A stretch of DNA of 64,000 bases from Bretschneidera sinensis (GCA_023935145.1 CM043700.1:35767620-35831619), one strand, 5' to 3'. Positions 11,301 through 23,619 are shown, counted from the stretch's first letter. Translations and numbers: made by a program. The notes: generated from the sequence alone by a model not told the origin.

Positions 11301-11308
11301 TATATAAA
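11301..11308 (+). promoter_or_regulatory. TATA box of SIRE LTR 1
   Basis: TATATAAA in the context GCTATATAAACCCAC. The corresponding place in the other two SIRE LTRs reads GGCTATTTAAACCCAC. Confidence 0.7.
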
Positions 11309-11862
11309 CCCACTCGAATGAGCATTTAAGAACAAAAATTACACATTCAATTAAGTTTTTGCTCATTAATACACAAAAGCTTTGAAACATTCATTGTTGA
11401 GCCATTCTTCAAGCTTTACTTTGAAAGAGAGATATTGTTCAGTTGTAAAAGCATTCATTGCTATCTCTTTATCATTTACTTTACAGCAACTCATATTTAT
11501 TGTAAAGGGATTAACTTTCTTAAGGAAGAGATTTTCTTCCGAAAGGAAGGGATAAGTTTCCAAATGGAATGGACTATTTGTAAGGTTTGTGCAACACCCG
11601 TGAAGTTGTACGACTAAGAGTTTTAGTGGATTACTTTAAGCAGGTTCCTTGAAGAGAGTGGATGTAGGGTTGAAACGAATCTGATTTTGCCGAACCACTA
11701 TATACTGAGTTTGCACTTTCTATTCCTTAAACTCTTTTATTTAAAGCACATTACTTGTTTATATACTTGTGCATTTAACTATTTTTATAAACTTGCAAGT
11801 AATTAGTAAAAGTTTTTAAAAACCCAATTCACCCCCCTCTTAGGTTGGAACCTCAGTCTACA

Positions 11863-11878
11863 ATTGGTATCAGAGCCT
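11863..11878 (+). other. Primer binding site, tRNA-iMet type
   Basis: ATTGGTATCAGAGCC directly after the LTR end. TGGTATCAGAGC is the standard primer site complementary to the 3' end of plant initiator tRNA-Met in copia elements. Confidence 0.88.
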
Positions 11879-11926
11879 TGTTCTCAATTTTAGGCTTAAT
11901 ATCCTTGAGTTGATCCGATAGCATCG

Positions 11927-12631
11927 AATAGCTATTCTAAGGGACATTCCTACACTAGGCCTCCCTTTTTCAATGGCTCCAACTATAACTATCGGAAAAA
12001 CAAGATGAAAATATTTGTCGAAGGACAAGATTATAATCTATGGAGAGTCATTGAGCAAGGACCTAGAATTCCTACAAAGGAAATAACTATTGGAGAAATC
12101 AATCATACAATGCCTAAACTCAAAACTGAGTTCAATGATGAGGATCGTAGAATGATATCTCTCAATAATATAGCCATAAGTATTTTACATTGTGCTTTAG
12201 ATATATCAGAATATAATAAAATTTTCACATGTGTTTCGGTTTAAGGAGATTTTGGATAAACTGCAAGTGACATATGAAGGAACTAGTGAGGTCAAAAGAT
12301 CAAAAATCTATATGCTAATATCTGAATATGAATCTTTCAAAATGTCTCATAACAAAACAATTTCTCAAATGCACTCACGTTTCACAACTATTGTTAATGG
12401 TTTGAAGCTTCTTGTAGGAACATTGAGGAGTTTGAACTAACGAGAAAAATCTTAAGATCTCTGCCACCTACTTGGAAACCAAAGAAAACGGCCATTCAGG
12501 AGGCTAAAGATCTCGACAAACTTGATGTCGAAACACTTCTTGGGTCATTATTGACATATGAGATGGAAGAAATGAATCCTACTGTCAATGATGATGAGAA
12601 TAAGAAAAAGGTGATTGCTCTCAAAGCCTCT
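11927..12631 (+). pseudogene. gag of SIRE element 1 (broken, 5' part)
   Basis: Reads RPPFFNGSNYNYRKNKMKIF, then W-V-I-E-x-GP, IGEINHTMPKLK, LDISEYNKI, KLQVTYEGTSEVK, MHSRFTTIVNGLKLL and KDLDKLDVETLLGSLL, the copia gag (UBN2 type) order. The expected ATG is ATA at about 11927 (ATAGCATCGAATAGC). Frame changes occur near 12240 and 12415. Zinc knuckle and everything beyond are missing because of the insertion at 12632. Confidence 0.8.
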
Positions 12632-12809
12632 TGATGAGTCTTAAATATTGCATATTTAAGCCCTTAAATTATATGTGTTAAGCTCTTAGTTTGTATTATT
12701 TCACTTTATTTTATGTCTTTTCCGTGTTTTGTGTATTTTTATAGGTTTGTGGAGAAAATGAAGTATTTTGGGAGATCAAGCTTCAAGAGCAAAAGCTGAG
12801 GATGCCTAG

Positions 12810-12977
12810 TGCAATCGAGCGCACGAGACATGCGATCGAGCGCACCTGCACTCGAGCACACCTTCCTACGAACGAGCACATGGTCAACATCATCAGACAT
12901 GCGATCGTGCGCACAAGACATGTGATCGAGCGCACATACGATCGATCGCACCAATCTGCGATCGAGCGCACTCGGGC
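12810..12977. repeat. GCGATCGAGCGCAC array in Athila-type LTR
   Basis: About eight copies of a motif around CGATCG followed by AGCGCAC, with variants such as CTCGAGCACAC and GATCGTGCGCAC. GC-rich within an AT-rich LTR. Ends about 45 bp before the TATA box. Both strands are open here, which explains the short ORFs across it. Confidence 0.85.
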
Positions 12978-13024
12978 AGTATCCCACATCGAATCTGCAA
13001 CCCATTGTGCTCTGGGACTCCCCC

Positions 13025-13031
13025 TATAAAA
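13025..13031 (+). promoter_or_regulatory. TATA box of Athila-type LTR
   Basis: TATAAAA in GGGACTCCCCCTATAAAAG, a good plant TATA context, at about one third of the LTR. Confidence 0.65.
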
Positions 13032-13849
13032 GAACCATCTCACTTCATCATTCAGCGTGCAATTCCTGGGCCATTTGGTGTAATCCAGTGGACATCTGCT
13101 AGCATTCTGGTTGACCCTGAAGGCTTTGCTACCACGAGGGGAAGCGCTGCCCAACAGCGAGTGGAATTTCTCCTATATATAGTAATTTATTTCTTTTTAT
13201 CTAGTTTCAAAGTTTAATGTTTAGCTTTTGTATTGTGAACTTTAGTTTCATAATTATGAGAGGCTAAAATCTTCAGCTAAGGTTGAAGATGAAGCCTTTC
13301 CATTGTTTAGCATTATATTTTCAGATTTACGCATAATAATTCTGATGTTTTTAGTATAAATGTTATGTTCAATTATTTGAGTAAATCTTATGATTGATTG
13401 CTTTTAATTATTAAATTGGATATTCCTTGTGTTTCATCTGATGGATACATCGAATCGTTTTCGATTAAATTGGATTTCCTTTGTGATTTGTTAAAAGTGG
13501 ATACATTAGATGCTTTTGGTTTAATTGGGATATTCGTTGTTTTTTTGTTTAAAGTTGGATTCATGAAATTTTTTGATTACTTTTACATAGAACATGAAAA
13601 TATATGCTTTACTTTGGTGGGGTGGATTCAGAAACTTTAGTTTGTTTATCATTTGCTTTAAAACAATTTAGTTTAAGTTTATATTTCTTTGTACAATACA
13701 ATTCAAAATTCGGAACTAGGTTAAGATAAGGTTAGTTGGATAAAATTATATTTTCACAATGCAATTCCCTGTGGATTCGACCTCGCACTTGCACACACTA
13801 TATTGCAAACGATTCGTGCGCTTGCGAGTAATTTAAAACTCACAACAAG

Positions 13850-13871
13850 TTTTTGGCGCCGTTGCCGGGGA
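13850..13871 (+). other. Primer binding site, tRNA-Asp type
   Basis: TTTTTGGCGCCGTTGCCGGG two bases after the LTR end. TGGCGCCGTTGCC is the known Athila primer site complementary to tRNA-Asp. Confidence 0.85.
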
Positions 13872-14156
13872 GTTGTTTGGTTTGTGAAATTTTTGTCTGA
13901 ATTGATTTTATTTTTCTACTAGTTAGTTAGCAATTTTTGTTTGATTTTTATTTATTTTATTTGTTTCTATTTGCATTGTTAAAAAAAAAAAAAACATTTT
14001 TGCAAATTTCTACTGGTTAGGTTATTTTAGTGCTTTTTGTGCGGTGTATGCTTGGTCGGAGATCCCTGAATTTAGATTTGATATATTTAGATCCCGACTT
14101 AGAAAGAACTCTTAGGTGACAGAAAAAAGCACTAGTTGAAAGAGAGACAGTTGAAA

Positions 14157-15959
14157 TGGGAGAAAATTTTAGGAATGCAAATCATCCGGAAATGTAGAGC
14201 AACTTAGAGCTTGGAACATGGACTCCACCACATCCTTTAGGAATTTTTTCACACCCGTTGTGACTAATTCATCTTCTTGCATAGTGTTTCCACCTACCAA
14301 TGCCACCCATTTTGACTTAAAACCACATGTCATCCAACTTCTACCCTCATTTCATGGCTTAGATCTTGAAAATCCTTATAGTCATGTAAAGAAGTTCAAA
14401 GACATTTGTGCCACATTCAAGTTTCAGAACTTCTCTGAGGAGTCAGTCCATCTTCAAATTTTCCCTTTTTCTCTTCACGATAGAGCTAGGGCAGGGTTGG
14501 ATTCAAACACGCCCAGGTGTATTACATCTTGGGAAAATCTGCTTAGCAAATTCTATCGTAAGTTTTTCCTAATGTCTAGAGTGAATGAGTACCGAAGGGA
14601 GATTAGTTCTTTCACTCAGGATGAGGATGAGAAGTTTTCTGAAATCTGGGAGCACTTCAAAGAGTTACTGATCAGATTCCCTCCACATGGATATGAGAAT
14701 TGGAGACTCGTTCAATTCTTCTACCAAGGGTTGACTTAACCCAACCGTAGCATGGTCGAGTCTATGAATGGGGGGCATTCTTAAGTCTGACGGGAGATGA
14801 AGCATACAACGCATTGGATAAGTTGTCGGACAACTCGCAGCAGTGGGATTTTTCAAGTTTTCGAGATAAGTCCATTCGTGCTCCCAAGAAAGGAGGCATC
14901 TATGAGGTCAGGGAAGACGCTGATTTGAGGATAAAGTTAGATGCTCTCACTAAGAAGATTGATGCTCTCGTTGTGGGCCAATCCATCAATGCTACCAACA
15001 CATTCAATGTTGATAGTTGTTCCATTTGTGCTAGTCCCATGCATCTAGCACAAAATTTTCCATCTATGCTGGTTTTTGCCGAGTATCCTATGGAACAAGT
15101 GAATGCTTTCAATGACTATCGGAAGCAGTCAAATGGATCTTACTCCGAGACATACAATCCAGGGTGGCGGAACCACCCTAATTTTTCATGGAAGCAGAGC
15201 CAACCAATGAATCAGGGAGGAGCCCCACATCATGCTCAAAATCAATACCCTCCCGGATTTGCCCCAAAAATTCCTAGTCATGGTCGCTCTACCCATCCAG
15301 CACCATCACTTGCTTACCAAGCTCCAACTCAAACGCCAGCGCCAGTTTCACAGTCACTAGAGGACACCCTTAAGGAGTTTATGAAGATGACTGGCCAATC
15401 CATGAGCGAAGTAAGAAGTGCAACAATGGTAAACACCCAAGTAATTGCTAAACTGGAGAGTCAAATAGGACAAATTGCAAGTCACTTGGGTGAAAGAGAG
15501 AAGGGAAAGTTCCCCAGTCAGCCCGTGCCCAACCTGAAAGGACAGTTTATGGTTGGAAGTTCATCAACTCCTATGCACGGGGAGGACCAAGTGCAGTCGA
15601 TTGTCACATTGAGGTCTGGGAGGCAAGTGGACAATCAAGTGGAAAAGAACCCTACTATGCAGCAAGGGCAAGGAAGTGGTGACAAGGAGAAGAGAGATGC
15701 TGAGCCATCTACAGTCATACCTACTGTGAAGGACCCTCTTAGGTCACTTGTACCTAAAGTGCCTTACCCTGAGAGATTACAGGCGCCCAAGAAAGGACGG
15801 AAGTATGAGGAAATTTTGGAGGTATTCAAGCAGGTCCAAATCAATATCCCATTTTTGGATGTTATCCATCAAGTGCCGTCATATACCAAGTTTTTAAAGG
15901 ACTTGGTCACTATCAAGAGGAGGAAGAATGTCCCAAAGAAGGTATTTTTGATCGAGTAG
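14157..15959 (+). pseudogene. Athila-type gag (broken)
   Basis: Starts MGENFRNANHPEM and meets TAG near 14194. A second frame (14218-14739) carries the Retrotrans_gag core: PHVIQLLPSFHGLDLENPY, LHDRARAGLDS, ITSWENLLSKFYRKFF and FKELLIRFPPHG. A third frame (14814-15959) carries the C-terminal half with CSICASPMHLAQNFPS, a zinc knuckle whose last Cys has become Phe, then a P/Q-rich stretch and CPTI-type sequence. At least two frame changes and one stop break it. Confidence 0.82.
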
Positions 15960-16520
15960 GTTAGCTCTATCCTTCAGTGCAAGCTACCTATCAAGTATAA
16001 GGACTCGGGGTGTCCTACCATCTCTTGCGCGACAGGAGTCAGCCAGATTGAGAGGGCTCTCTTGGATCTAGGAGCAAGTGTGAACCTTCTACCTTACTCA
16101 GTCTATTTGTAGTTAGGGTTAGGAGAACTAAAGCCCATAAACACGACGCTTCAATTGGCTGATAGGTCAGTGAAAATACCACGGGGAATAGTTGAGGACG
16201 TCTTGATAAAAGTAGATAAATTTTATTTCCTAGTGGATTTTATTGTGATTAACATAGAGCCGGTTCAGAATGTAGGGATTCAGATACCGGTTATTTTAGG
16301 ACGATCATTCTTAGCCACGGCTAACGCCCTGATCAATTGTAGGACAAAAGTGATGAAGATCTCTTTTGGAAATATGACAGCGGAGTTGAATATCTTTGAT
16401 ATCACTAAACAACCACTGGAATTTGATGAAGTGAGAAATGTATGCTTGATAGAGGAGATTCTTGAGGAGACTGTGGATGAATCAAGCATTGAGGACCCCC
16501 TGGAGACATACTTCGCTTAA
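15960..16520 (+). pseudogene. Athila-type aspartic protease (broken)
   Basis: Retroviral-type aspartic protease that would cleave the polyprotein. The active-site region reads LLDLGASVNLLPYSVYL, with D-x-GA as usual in Athila, followed by TAG (GAG or CAG expected). Then LKPINTTLQLADRSVKIPRG, VIPVILGRSFLATANALI and the FDEVRNVCLIEE spacer, in order as in the family. Confidence 0.8.
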
Positions 16521-16532
16521 TTTGGAGAGGAT

Positions 16533-17084
16533 TTGGATCTAGATAAGTTGCTCGAGCAAGCAAGTGCCATTTTGAAGTCTCTTCCTCGGGAGAGCAACGA
16601 AACAGAGGAGACTGCAGCACCTGAAACCCCCAAAAAAGAACTTAAGCCTTTACCGGATAATCTTAAGTATAAGTTCCTAGGTCCAGCCGATTGTTTGCCT
16701 GTGATTATAGCATCAGATTTGGGTGAGGCTCAAGAGGAGAAATTATTAGATGTTTTAAGAGAGCACAAGGAATCTATCGGCTGGACTTTAGAGGATATTA
16801 AGGGAATCAGCCATTCGTTGGTAATGCACAAGATACATTTGGAAGAGAATGCCAAGCCATCGAGGGAGCTATAAAGAAGGCTTAGCCCAGCTATGCAAGA
16901 GGTTGTGAGGGCAGAAGTAGTGAAGCTGTTAGATGCAGGGATCATTTATCCCATCTCTGATAGCAAGTGGGTGAGCCCGATTCACGTCGTGCCCAAGCGA
17001 GCTGGATTAATGGTAGTGAAGAATAAAGACGACAAGTTGGTGCCAACTCGTGTTCAGTCAGGGTGGAGAATGTGTATAGACATT
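16533..17084 (+). pseudogene. Athila-type reverse transcriptase, N-terminal part
   Basis: Reads ELKPLPDNLKYKFLG, SIGWTLEDIKGISHSLVMHK, a TAA stop in place of a sense codon at about 16872, then VVKLLDAGIIYPISDSKWVS, PIHVVPKRAG and GWRMCID. The next expected block (DYRKLN) is replaced by unrelated sequence at about 17085, the truncation point. The YxDD active site is missing. Confidence 0.82.
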
Positions 17085-19160
17085 TTTAATGTCAAACTGG
17101 TGCAATGTCTAATCAAGGTTAGCTACAATAGATAGCAAAACCCTAACAGCACTCAACTTGGGCACTAGTGAGAACGTCTCTTGATAGTTAACGCCATATG
17201 TCTACATATAGCCCTTTTCTACTAGCCTTGTTTTGTACCATTCAACAAATCCATCGGCTTTGTACTTGATGGAGAATACCCATTTACACCCAACTATTTT
17301 TTGACCTTTAGGTAGGGGAACAAGAATCCACGTCTTATTTTTCAGTAATGCCTCCATTTCTTCCTTTATAACTTGAACCCACCTAGGATCTTTCAGAGCC
17401 TCATCAATACTTATGGGAATATGGTGTGAGGAGAGTTCATTCACAAAGTTCTTGAGGGGTTCAGACAGCTTCTTCATAGAGATATAATTGGCAATCAGAT
17501 ATTTCAATCTTTGTTCCTCCACTTCTAGAGAATATCTGTTTGGTGGTTTGCCCCGATTTTACCTGAAAGGTAATTCATAGCCAACAGGAGTATCCACATC
17601 ATTAGAAATGTGAGGTATGACAGGAGATCTTGCCTCAATGATATTCTCAGGAGATGGGTCGTTGGATATTGAGGAGTAAGGGGGTACTACTACTTTAGCT
17701 TCTGGAGATGTCAGTTCTGGATTAGGTTCCTCAATGATGGATTGAGGAGTATTAGGCATCGTATCAGTGTCCTTGAACTAGTTAGACACTGTATCAGTGT
17801 CTTTGAACCAGTCAAATGTTAGCCAATTCAGTTTGTTTTCTCGTGTCTCCCTTTGAAGTAAAGAATTGAATGCGACAAGAGAGTAGAATGTGTCGGATTC
17901 AAGGAACATGACATCCATAGTCACATAGGTGCGTCGAGTAGTTGGATCGTAGCAACGGTGCCTTTTTTGATGTACAACGTATCCCAAAAAGAGACATCGA
18001 ATGACACAATGATCAAGTTTTTTGTGCTGGTTTTGTGGAGGTGAACAAACGCAACGCAACCAAAGATTCGAAGTGGAAGCATTAGCACTGTGGGTAATGA
18101 AGCATAGGTTGACAAGGCTTGTAGTGGAATCTCAAACTCAAGGAATTTGGAGGGCATATGGTTAATTGGATGGACAATCGTGGCAACAATAGCAACCCAG
18201 TGGTGGCTAGGCACGTGAGCTTCAAGTAATAGAGTTCGAACAGTTTCAAGGATGTGGCAATTTTCGTGCTCAGTGATACTATTTTGCTGAGGAGTCTGGG
18301 GGCATGAGGTCTCATAAATTAGTCCATGGTGTTGGCAATAATCACGAAACTATTTATTCACATATTCTCCACCATTATTTGATCGAAGGATTCAAATCTT
18401 AGCGAAGAACTGAGTTTGAATCCTTTTATGAAAGGATTGAAATACATGGAAGACCTCATCTTTATGTTTCAACAAGTAAATCCAAGTCATTCGAGTGCAA
18501 TCATAAAAAAAATCTCAAACCAGCGGAAACCAGACTTAGTAGATTTTGGGGAAGGACCCCATACATCAAAGTGAATCAAAGCAAAAGGAATGTCACTCTT
18601 ATTCATACTTAACGAATAAATAACTTGATGACTTTTAGCTAAAATGCAAGCCTCACATTTAAAGTCCAGAATTGACAAATCTGAAAATAAATTAAGAAAC
18701 ACATGTTTCAGATAACCAAACGAATGATGGCCTAACCGACGGTGCCAGAGTCAAATCTGTTCCATTTTGAGGTCACTCAGACGGTGCATATGATGTGCTC
18801 GGCCTACACTGAAATATTTAATGTAATAGAGCTCCCCCTCTTGGTACCACGCCCAATGATCTACTTGGTGAGAATATCTTAAATAAGACAAAACATAGGA
18901 TAAATGAGCACAACACAATTCAGGTCTTTAGCAGCTTGACTCACTGATAGTAACTTGTGAGAAAGAGAAGGCACGAGTAAAGTATTAGATAGTGGTAGGG
19001 CTGGTGACAACATCACAGTCCCAGCCCCTGTTACCGAAAAGATGATTCCATTAGCATTGGCGATGCTAGTTTGCCAAGGAGGAGAGTGCTGAGAAAAATC
19101 ATTTGCATCAAACATCATATGGTCCATTGCTCCAGAATCAATTATACAAACGTTATATTG
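17085..19160 (-). mobile_element. Ty1/copia internal fragment, reversed, truncated at both ends
   Basis: Minus-strand reading gives, in order, protease (IDSGAMDHMMFDAND, from 19160), the pre-integrase segment (DLSILDFKCEACILAKSH), integrase (HFDVWGPSPKSTKSGFRW, 18700-17560) and the start of RT (EALLKNKTWILVPLPKGQ, KWVFSIKYKADG, YGVNYQETFSLVPKLSAV). It ends at QFDIKNV exactly where Athila sequence starts. There are several stops and frame changes. The element has lost gag, most RT, RNase H and both LTRs. It is not of the SIRE family found elsewhere in the window. Confidence 0.85.
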
Positions 19161-20080
19161 AACCGAGAAGGCAGTTGGTCTAAACGAAAATAAAATAACC
19201 GGTAAGGCAATTGATCTAAGCTAAAACGTATGGACATGTGGGAAGATGTTCTTAAATGATAATATGAAATGATATGATAATTTAAATTTATGCATTGCAT
19301 TTTTTATTGATGATTATTGCTTGAGATGCTAAAGTGTCATTCTTGATTGTGGATTTATTGATAGATAAATGAGTCTCATAGAGGGACAGATATGATGAGA
19401 AAGAAGTATAAAAGTGTGATATGATAAGAATTATCTGAGTGATTGATTATATATTGTGAACCTCATAACGAGGTAAATAATAGGGTTGAATTGATAGTTT
19501 CAAAATGATTAAATATATGAGAAGAAAGATTGATATATTTGATTATTGACTTAAGAAGAGATTGATAAATGAGGAGGACTATGATATAAGTAGTGATAAT
19601 AGAATACTACTATTGAATTATATGAGATATGGATGAATGAATATTGGAATACTATTTGAACAATTGAATTATAAGATGTGACTAGAATTATACAAATTGA
19701 ATACTTCTAGTGAATTTAATTCACTGAGCTTGTGAAGCTCACTTCTTATTGTTAAATAGTTTCAAGTAACAGGCAGGACATATAGATTGTTGAGCTGTGA
19801 TTCAGACTGAGTGATTATCTGTAAGCCTCATGGTCCACATCCTCAGACTAATGGAAAGAAAAAATATATATTTTTAAATATTCATGCATCATATGTTGCA
19901 TATATTATTTCAATTGAAATTTTAATAATGTAACTCCCCTGTTGAGGGTGGAGGATTGATGTATAGATATATATACATTCAGTTTATATACGTCTTTATA
20001 TTGTTGTGTATATCTGTCGTGTTGGGATTTCAAAATGTGACGACATCTCGGGGGTGGCCAACCCGGGATGGGTCGTTACA
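19161..20080 (+). repeat. 5' LTR of chromovirus-like element (3' 920 bp only)
   Basis: Starts inside the 69-bp repeat block (ACCGAGAAGGCAG) and ends GGATGGGTCGTTACA. It corresponds to about 26080-27012 of the 3' LTR, so about 1.3 kb of LTR is missing on the left. Confidence 0.87.
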
Positions 20081-20081
20081 A

Positions 20082-20098
20082 TTTTGGTATTAGAGCAT
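20082..20098 (+). other. Primer binding site, tRNA-iMet type (diverged)
   Basis: TTTTGGTATTAGAGCATTAG directly after the LTR end. It matches TGGTATCAGAGC with one C to T change. Confidence 0.75.
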
Positions 20099-20173
20099 TA
20101 GGTTTTATGATTCTGTATACTGCATAAATAGAAAAAAAATGGAAGATTAAAATAAATTATATTTTAATATAGA

Positions 20174-21470
20174 GTCTGAGGATGACACATGGACGTGCTA
20201 GTGCTAGAGTTAGAGTTCTTGACTTGAGAGGGCGTGGTATGCCTTAATATTTAGACAAGTTGAGGTTGAGAGGGAGGTTGAGTTAGAGTTAGTTTTTTAT
20301 AAGGCAAAATGTTAATAGTATAATTGATACTAGTAGGGTTATAAGAGAATTTGGAGTTAAAAGAGATGAGCTAAAAGAAGTTCTTGCTCATGCTCTCGAG
20401 AAAATAAATATAACAGATGATAGAGTTGATAGTCTATAGCATAGACTTGATGAATGGGCTAGATCAATATTTGAAGTTGTTGTAAATCCATTAATGGTAG
20501 ACGTTCAAAAGGGAAAAGGCGAGTTTATGCACGAGAGGCAAGGAGCTTGTTTTGTTAAATATATTAAGTTGATTGCTTTGTTGTTTAAAGGATCTATGAA
20601 TACTTTTGAGTATGAGCTATGGGTGAAATATGTAGAGAGATTATTTGATATTTTACCAGCGACTGATAGGCAAAGGGTCGCCTTTGCTTTGTTTAAGTTA
20701 GAAATAGAAGCTTTAGAATGGTGAGAGGATACTCTTCCCAAGATAAGTGCATATGTTAATAGACTCTTAACTTAGAGTAGATTTAAAGAGGCTTTTTCTT
20801 TTATAAATATTGCTTATATACTTTTAGAGCCCAACAGAAGAGAGATTTCATTTATTTGAGATCAAATATGCTGACTGTGGCTCAGTATGATAGCAGATTT
20901 GTGGCTTTGACAAGGTTTGTATCGAAAATGGTATACATAAAGGAGAAAAAACGTAAGAGGTTCCTAGATGGACTATATTTTGAGCTTAGATCGAAAGTAT
21001 CTTATATAAGGCATATGAATTATGTTAAGTTGGCGGATATAGCACTTCAGATTGAGAAGAATGTGATTGAACTTAAAGGCATGAGGGATTGGCTGAAGAG
21101 GTCTCGATTTAAGGAACCCAGAGGTGGTAGCAGTATTAGTGTGTAGGGTGGAAGACCACCCCAAAGGGGGCGTTCCTTGTCACAGGGAACTGTAATACAA
21201 AGTCAAAGGTAAGCATGATCTGTTGCTTCTATAGCTCAGAATAATATTGGTGAGACCCATAGATTTGGGAGACAGACTATTAGAACTGAAAGTTATGATA
21301 GATGTGAAAATATACCACCTAAGGGAGGTGGTAGTGCCATATTTGATAGAGATAGCATAACATGTTACAAGTGTAATCAGATATAACATTTATCTCGGAA
21401 TTGTCTTACCTTGATGTGTTTTGTTGATGGTGGATAGGGTGGACATATCAGTGTGGATTGTCCATTGAGG
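20174..21470 (+). pseudogene. gag of chromovirus-like element (broken)
   Basis: The Retrotrans_gag core reads YELWVKYVERLFDILPATDR and FALFKLEIEALEW, followed by a stop. LTVAQYDSRFVALTRFV, RKRFLDGLYFELRSKVS and LADIALQIE follow in another frame. The zinc knuckle CYKCNQI-stop-HLSRNC is at about 21362. Stops break every domain. Confidence 0.78.
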
Positions 21471-21599
21471 AGATCAACTGAGATGATGAATGTTGACGGT
21501 GTTGGGAAAGGATATTTAGAGAGAAGAAGTGGATCTGGAAGTATTCAGGGTATAACTTCCAATAAAGGAACAATTGTTGAGAGAGGACATGGTAGTTAG

Positions 21600-22024
21600 A
21601 CGCAGTCCAGAGATAGTAAAATATATGCACTGACCCAACAGGATGCTCAAGCAACTCTTGACATCGTGATGAGTACAATATCTATTCTTGATATACATGC
21701 TAGATTATTGATTAATCCTAGCTCAACCCATTCTTTTGCATCCAATGTATTTATGAAGTCTATTGATGCATGTGCTAGTCCTTTGATGCATAATATTATT
21801 GTTGAAGTTCCCACTAGACATAGAGTGATAATCATAAATGTTTACAAAGGTTGTGTGATTCGTATCAGTGATAGAGAATTTGAAGTTGATTTATTATCTT
21901 TGAATATGGTTTATTTTGATTTGATTTTGGAAATGAATTGGTTGTCGGTGTATCATATCTGGGTTGATTGTTTTAGAAAGAATGTGGTGTTCAGGATACC
22001 AGGACAAGAGGAGTTTAATTTTTA
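21600..22024 (+). pseudogene. Aspartic protease of chromovirus-like element (broken)
   Basis: Reads YALTQQDAQATLDIV, then ARLLINPSSTHSFAS where relatives have an active-site D-P/S-G-x-THSF. Both the catalytic Asp (now Asn) and the Gly (now Ser) are changed, so it could not be active. FDLILEMNWLSVYHIWVDC follows as expected. Confidence 0.75.
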
Positions 22025-22078
22025 GGGAGAATGTAAGATGCTTGCCAACAATTTTATTTCTGCATCGACTGCTAGTAG

Positions 22079-23543
22079 ATGGTTAAAAAAGGATATGAGT
22101 GGTATTTGGCATATGTGGTGGATTTTAGAAATGATAGTAGAGAGTTAGAAGAAATCTTAGGAGTGAAAGATTTTTCTGATGTATTTCTTGATGAGTTGTC
22201 TAGTTTGTCTCCTAGTAGGGAGATTAAATTCTCTATTAATGTAAGACTAGGTTCATCACATATATCTATAGCACCCTACAAAATGACACCCATTGAATTA
22301 AGAGAGTTGAGAGTTCAAGAGTTGTTAGATAAACAATTTATTCGACTTTGTGTGTCGCTATGGGGAGCCCACGTAGTGTTTGTGAAAAAGAAAGATGGAA
22401 TGATAAGGTTGTGTATAGATTACAAACAGTGGAATAAGATCACCATTAAGAACAAATATCTTTTGCCTAGGATAGATGATTTATTTGAGCAGTTACAGAG
22501 AGCTATGGTGTTTTCTAAGATAGACCTGAGATCGGGTTATCAATAATTGAGAATAAAAGAAGAAGAAGTGCCTAAGACTGCTTTTAGGGCTGTTATGGTC
22601 ACAATGAGTTTCTTTTGATACCATTTGGGTTGACTTATATTACAGCTATATTCATGGAATTTATGAATAAAGTGTTTAAACTATATGTTAACAAGTTTAT
22701 GGTTGTATTTGACATTCTGGTATTCTAAGAATGAAGAACAACATGTGGAGAATTTAGAAATGGTGTCAGAGATTCTGAGATGAGAGAGATTGTATGCTAT
22801 AATTTCCTAAATGCGAATTTTGGCTAAATAAGATAACTTTCCTGGGGCATGTAGTATCTAGAGATGGTATAGTAATTATTTTAGAAAGAAGGTAGAGGTA
22901 GTGTTGAATTGGGAAAGACCCACTAGTGTGACTGAGATTATAAGCTTCTTGGGATTAGCTAGTTATTATAGAAGATTCATTCAGAATTATTATTTTTTTT
23001 CTATTATTGCAGTACTATTGACTAGATTGGCAAGGAAATAGGTGAGATTTGTATAGTCTAGGGAGTGTGAGAAAAGTTTCCAATTACTAATAGAGGAATT
23101 GACTATAGCTCCAGTATTGGTGATCCTTCTGGTGATGAAGGATCTGTGGTGTATAGTGATGCATTCCATCAAGAGTTGGGATCTGTGCTGATGCAACATC
23201 AGAAGGTAATGGCATATACTTCTAGGTAATTGAGGAATCATGAGAGAAATTACCCTACCCATGACTTAGAGTTAGCTGCCATAGTGTTTGCTTGGAGATT
23301 TGGAGACATCATCTAAATGGAGCCACTTGTGAGATATCTATTGATCATAAGAGTTTGACATACTTAAATACCCAGAGAGGGCTAAATTTGAGACAGAGGT
23401 GTTGGATGGAGTTGATTAGTGATTATGATTGTACGATACATTACCATATAGGGAAAGTGAATGTGGTAGCTAATACATTGAGTAGAAAATCTACAGGAAG
23501 ATTAGCTGCTATAGAAAGCCATGAAGTGAATCTAATAGTATAG
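22079..23543 (+). pseudogene. Reverse transcriptase and RNase H of chromovirus-like element (broken)
   Basis: RT blocks [40 protein letters not shown] and [12 protein letters not shown], then TAA. The region that should hold the YxDD active site (about 22680-22730) reads VNKFMVVFDILVF-stop, so the catalytic Asp pair is lost. RNase H remnants: [10 protein letters not shown] and [16 protein letters not shown] (23292-23543). Confidence 0.8.
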
Positions 23544-23619
23544 TTGAGAGAGATGAAAATGAATTTAAATATTAGTGATAGATGAGTATTATTGGAAAAC
23601 ATGGTTGTACGGTCATCCA

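Larger units (their letters stand above)
10708..11862 (+). repeat. 5' LTR of SIRE element 1
   Basis: 1155 bp from TGTTGACC to CTACA. It contains an array of six CCAGTCGACTGG-like sites (11015-11205), a TATA box (TATATAAA, 11301-11308) and, near 11515-11570, two degenerate units of the 21-bp repeat that is expanded in the right LTR of element 2. Confidence 0.9.
10708..12631 (+). mobile_element. SIRE-type Ty1/copia element 1, truncated (5' LTR and start of gag)
   Basis: Begins with LTR TGTTGACCCTC...CAGTCTACA, then a tRNA-iMet-type primer site and gag. It is cut after the gag residues VIALKAS by the Athila-type LTR that starts at 12632. The LTR and gag match the fuller minus-strand copy at 27588-38916. 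Confidence 0.9.
12632..13847 (+). repeat. 5' LTR of Athila-type element
   Basis: 1216 bp from TGATGAGTCTTAAAT to CTCACAACA. A solo LTR of the same family lies reversed at 35842-37124. This copy has an array of GCGATCGAGCGCAC motifs (12810-12977) and a TATA box (13025-13031); the solo LTR has different sequence in place of the array. Confidence 0.9.
12632..17084 (+). mobile_element. Athila-type Ty3/gypsy element, 3'-truncated
   Basis: LTR (12632-13847), primer site, gag, protease and the first part of reverse transcriptase, cut off at about 17085 where a reversed copia fragment begins. It sits inside the gag of SIRE element 1. The RT stops just after GWRMCID, so palm, RNase H, integrase and 3' LTR are missing. 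Several stop codons and frameshifts show it is dead. Confidence 0.85.

Noticed and set aside
12739..13154. Overlapping frames on both strands (60-123 codons)
   Set aside because: They cross the GCGATCGAGCGCAC array and TATA box of an LTR; composition effect.
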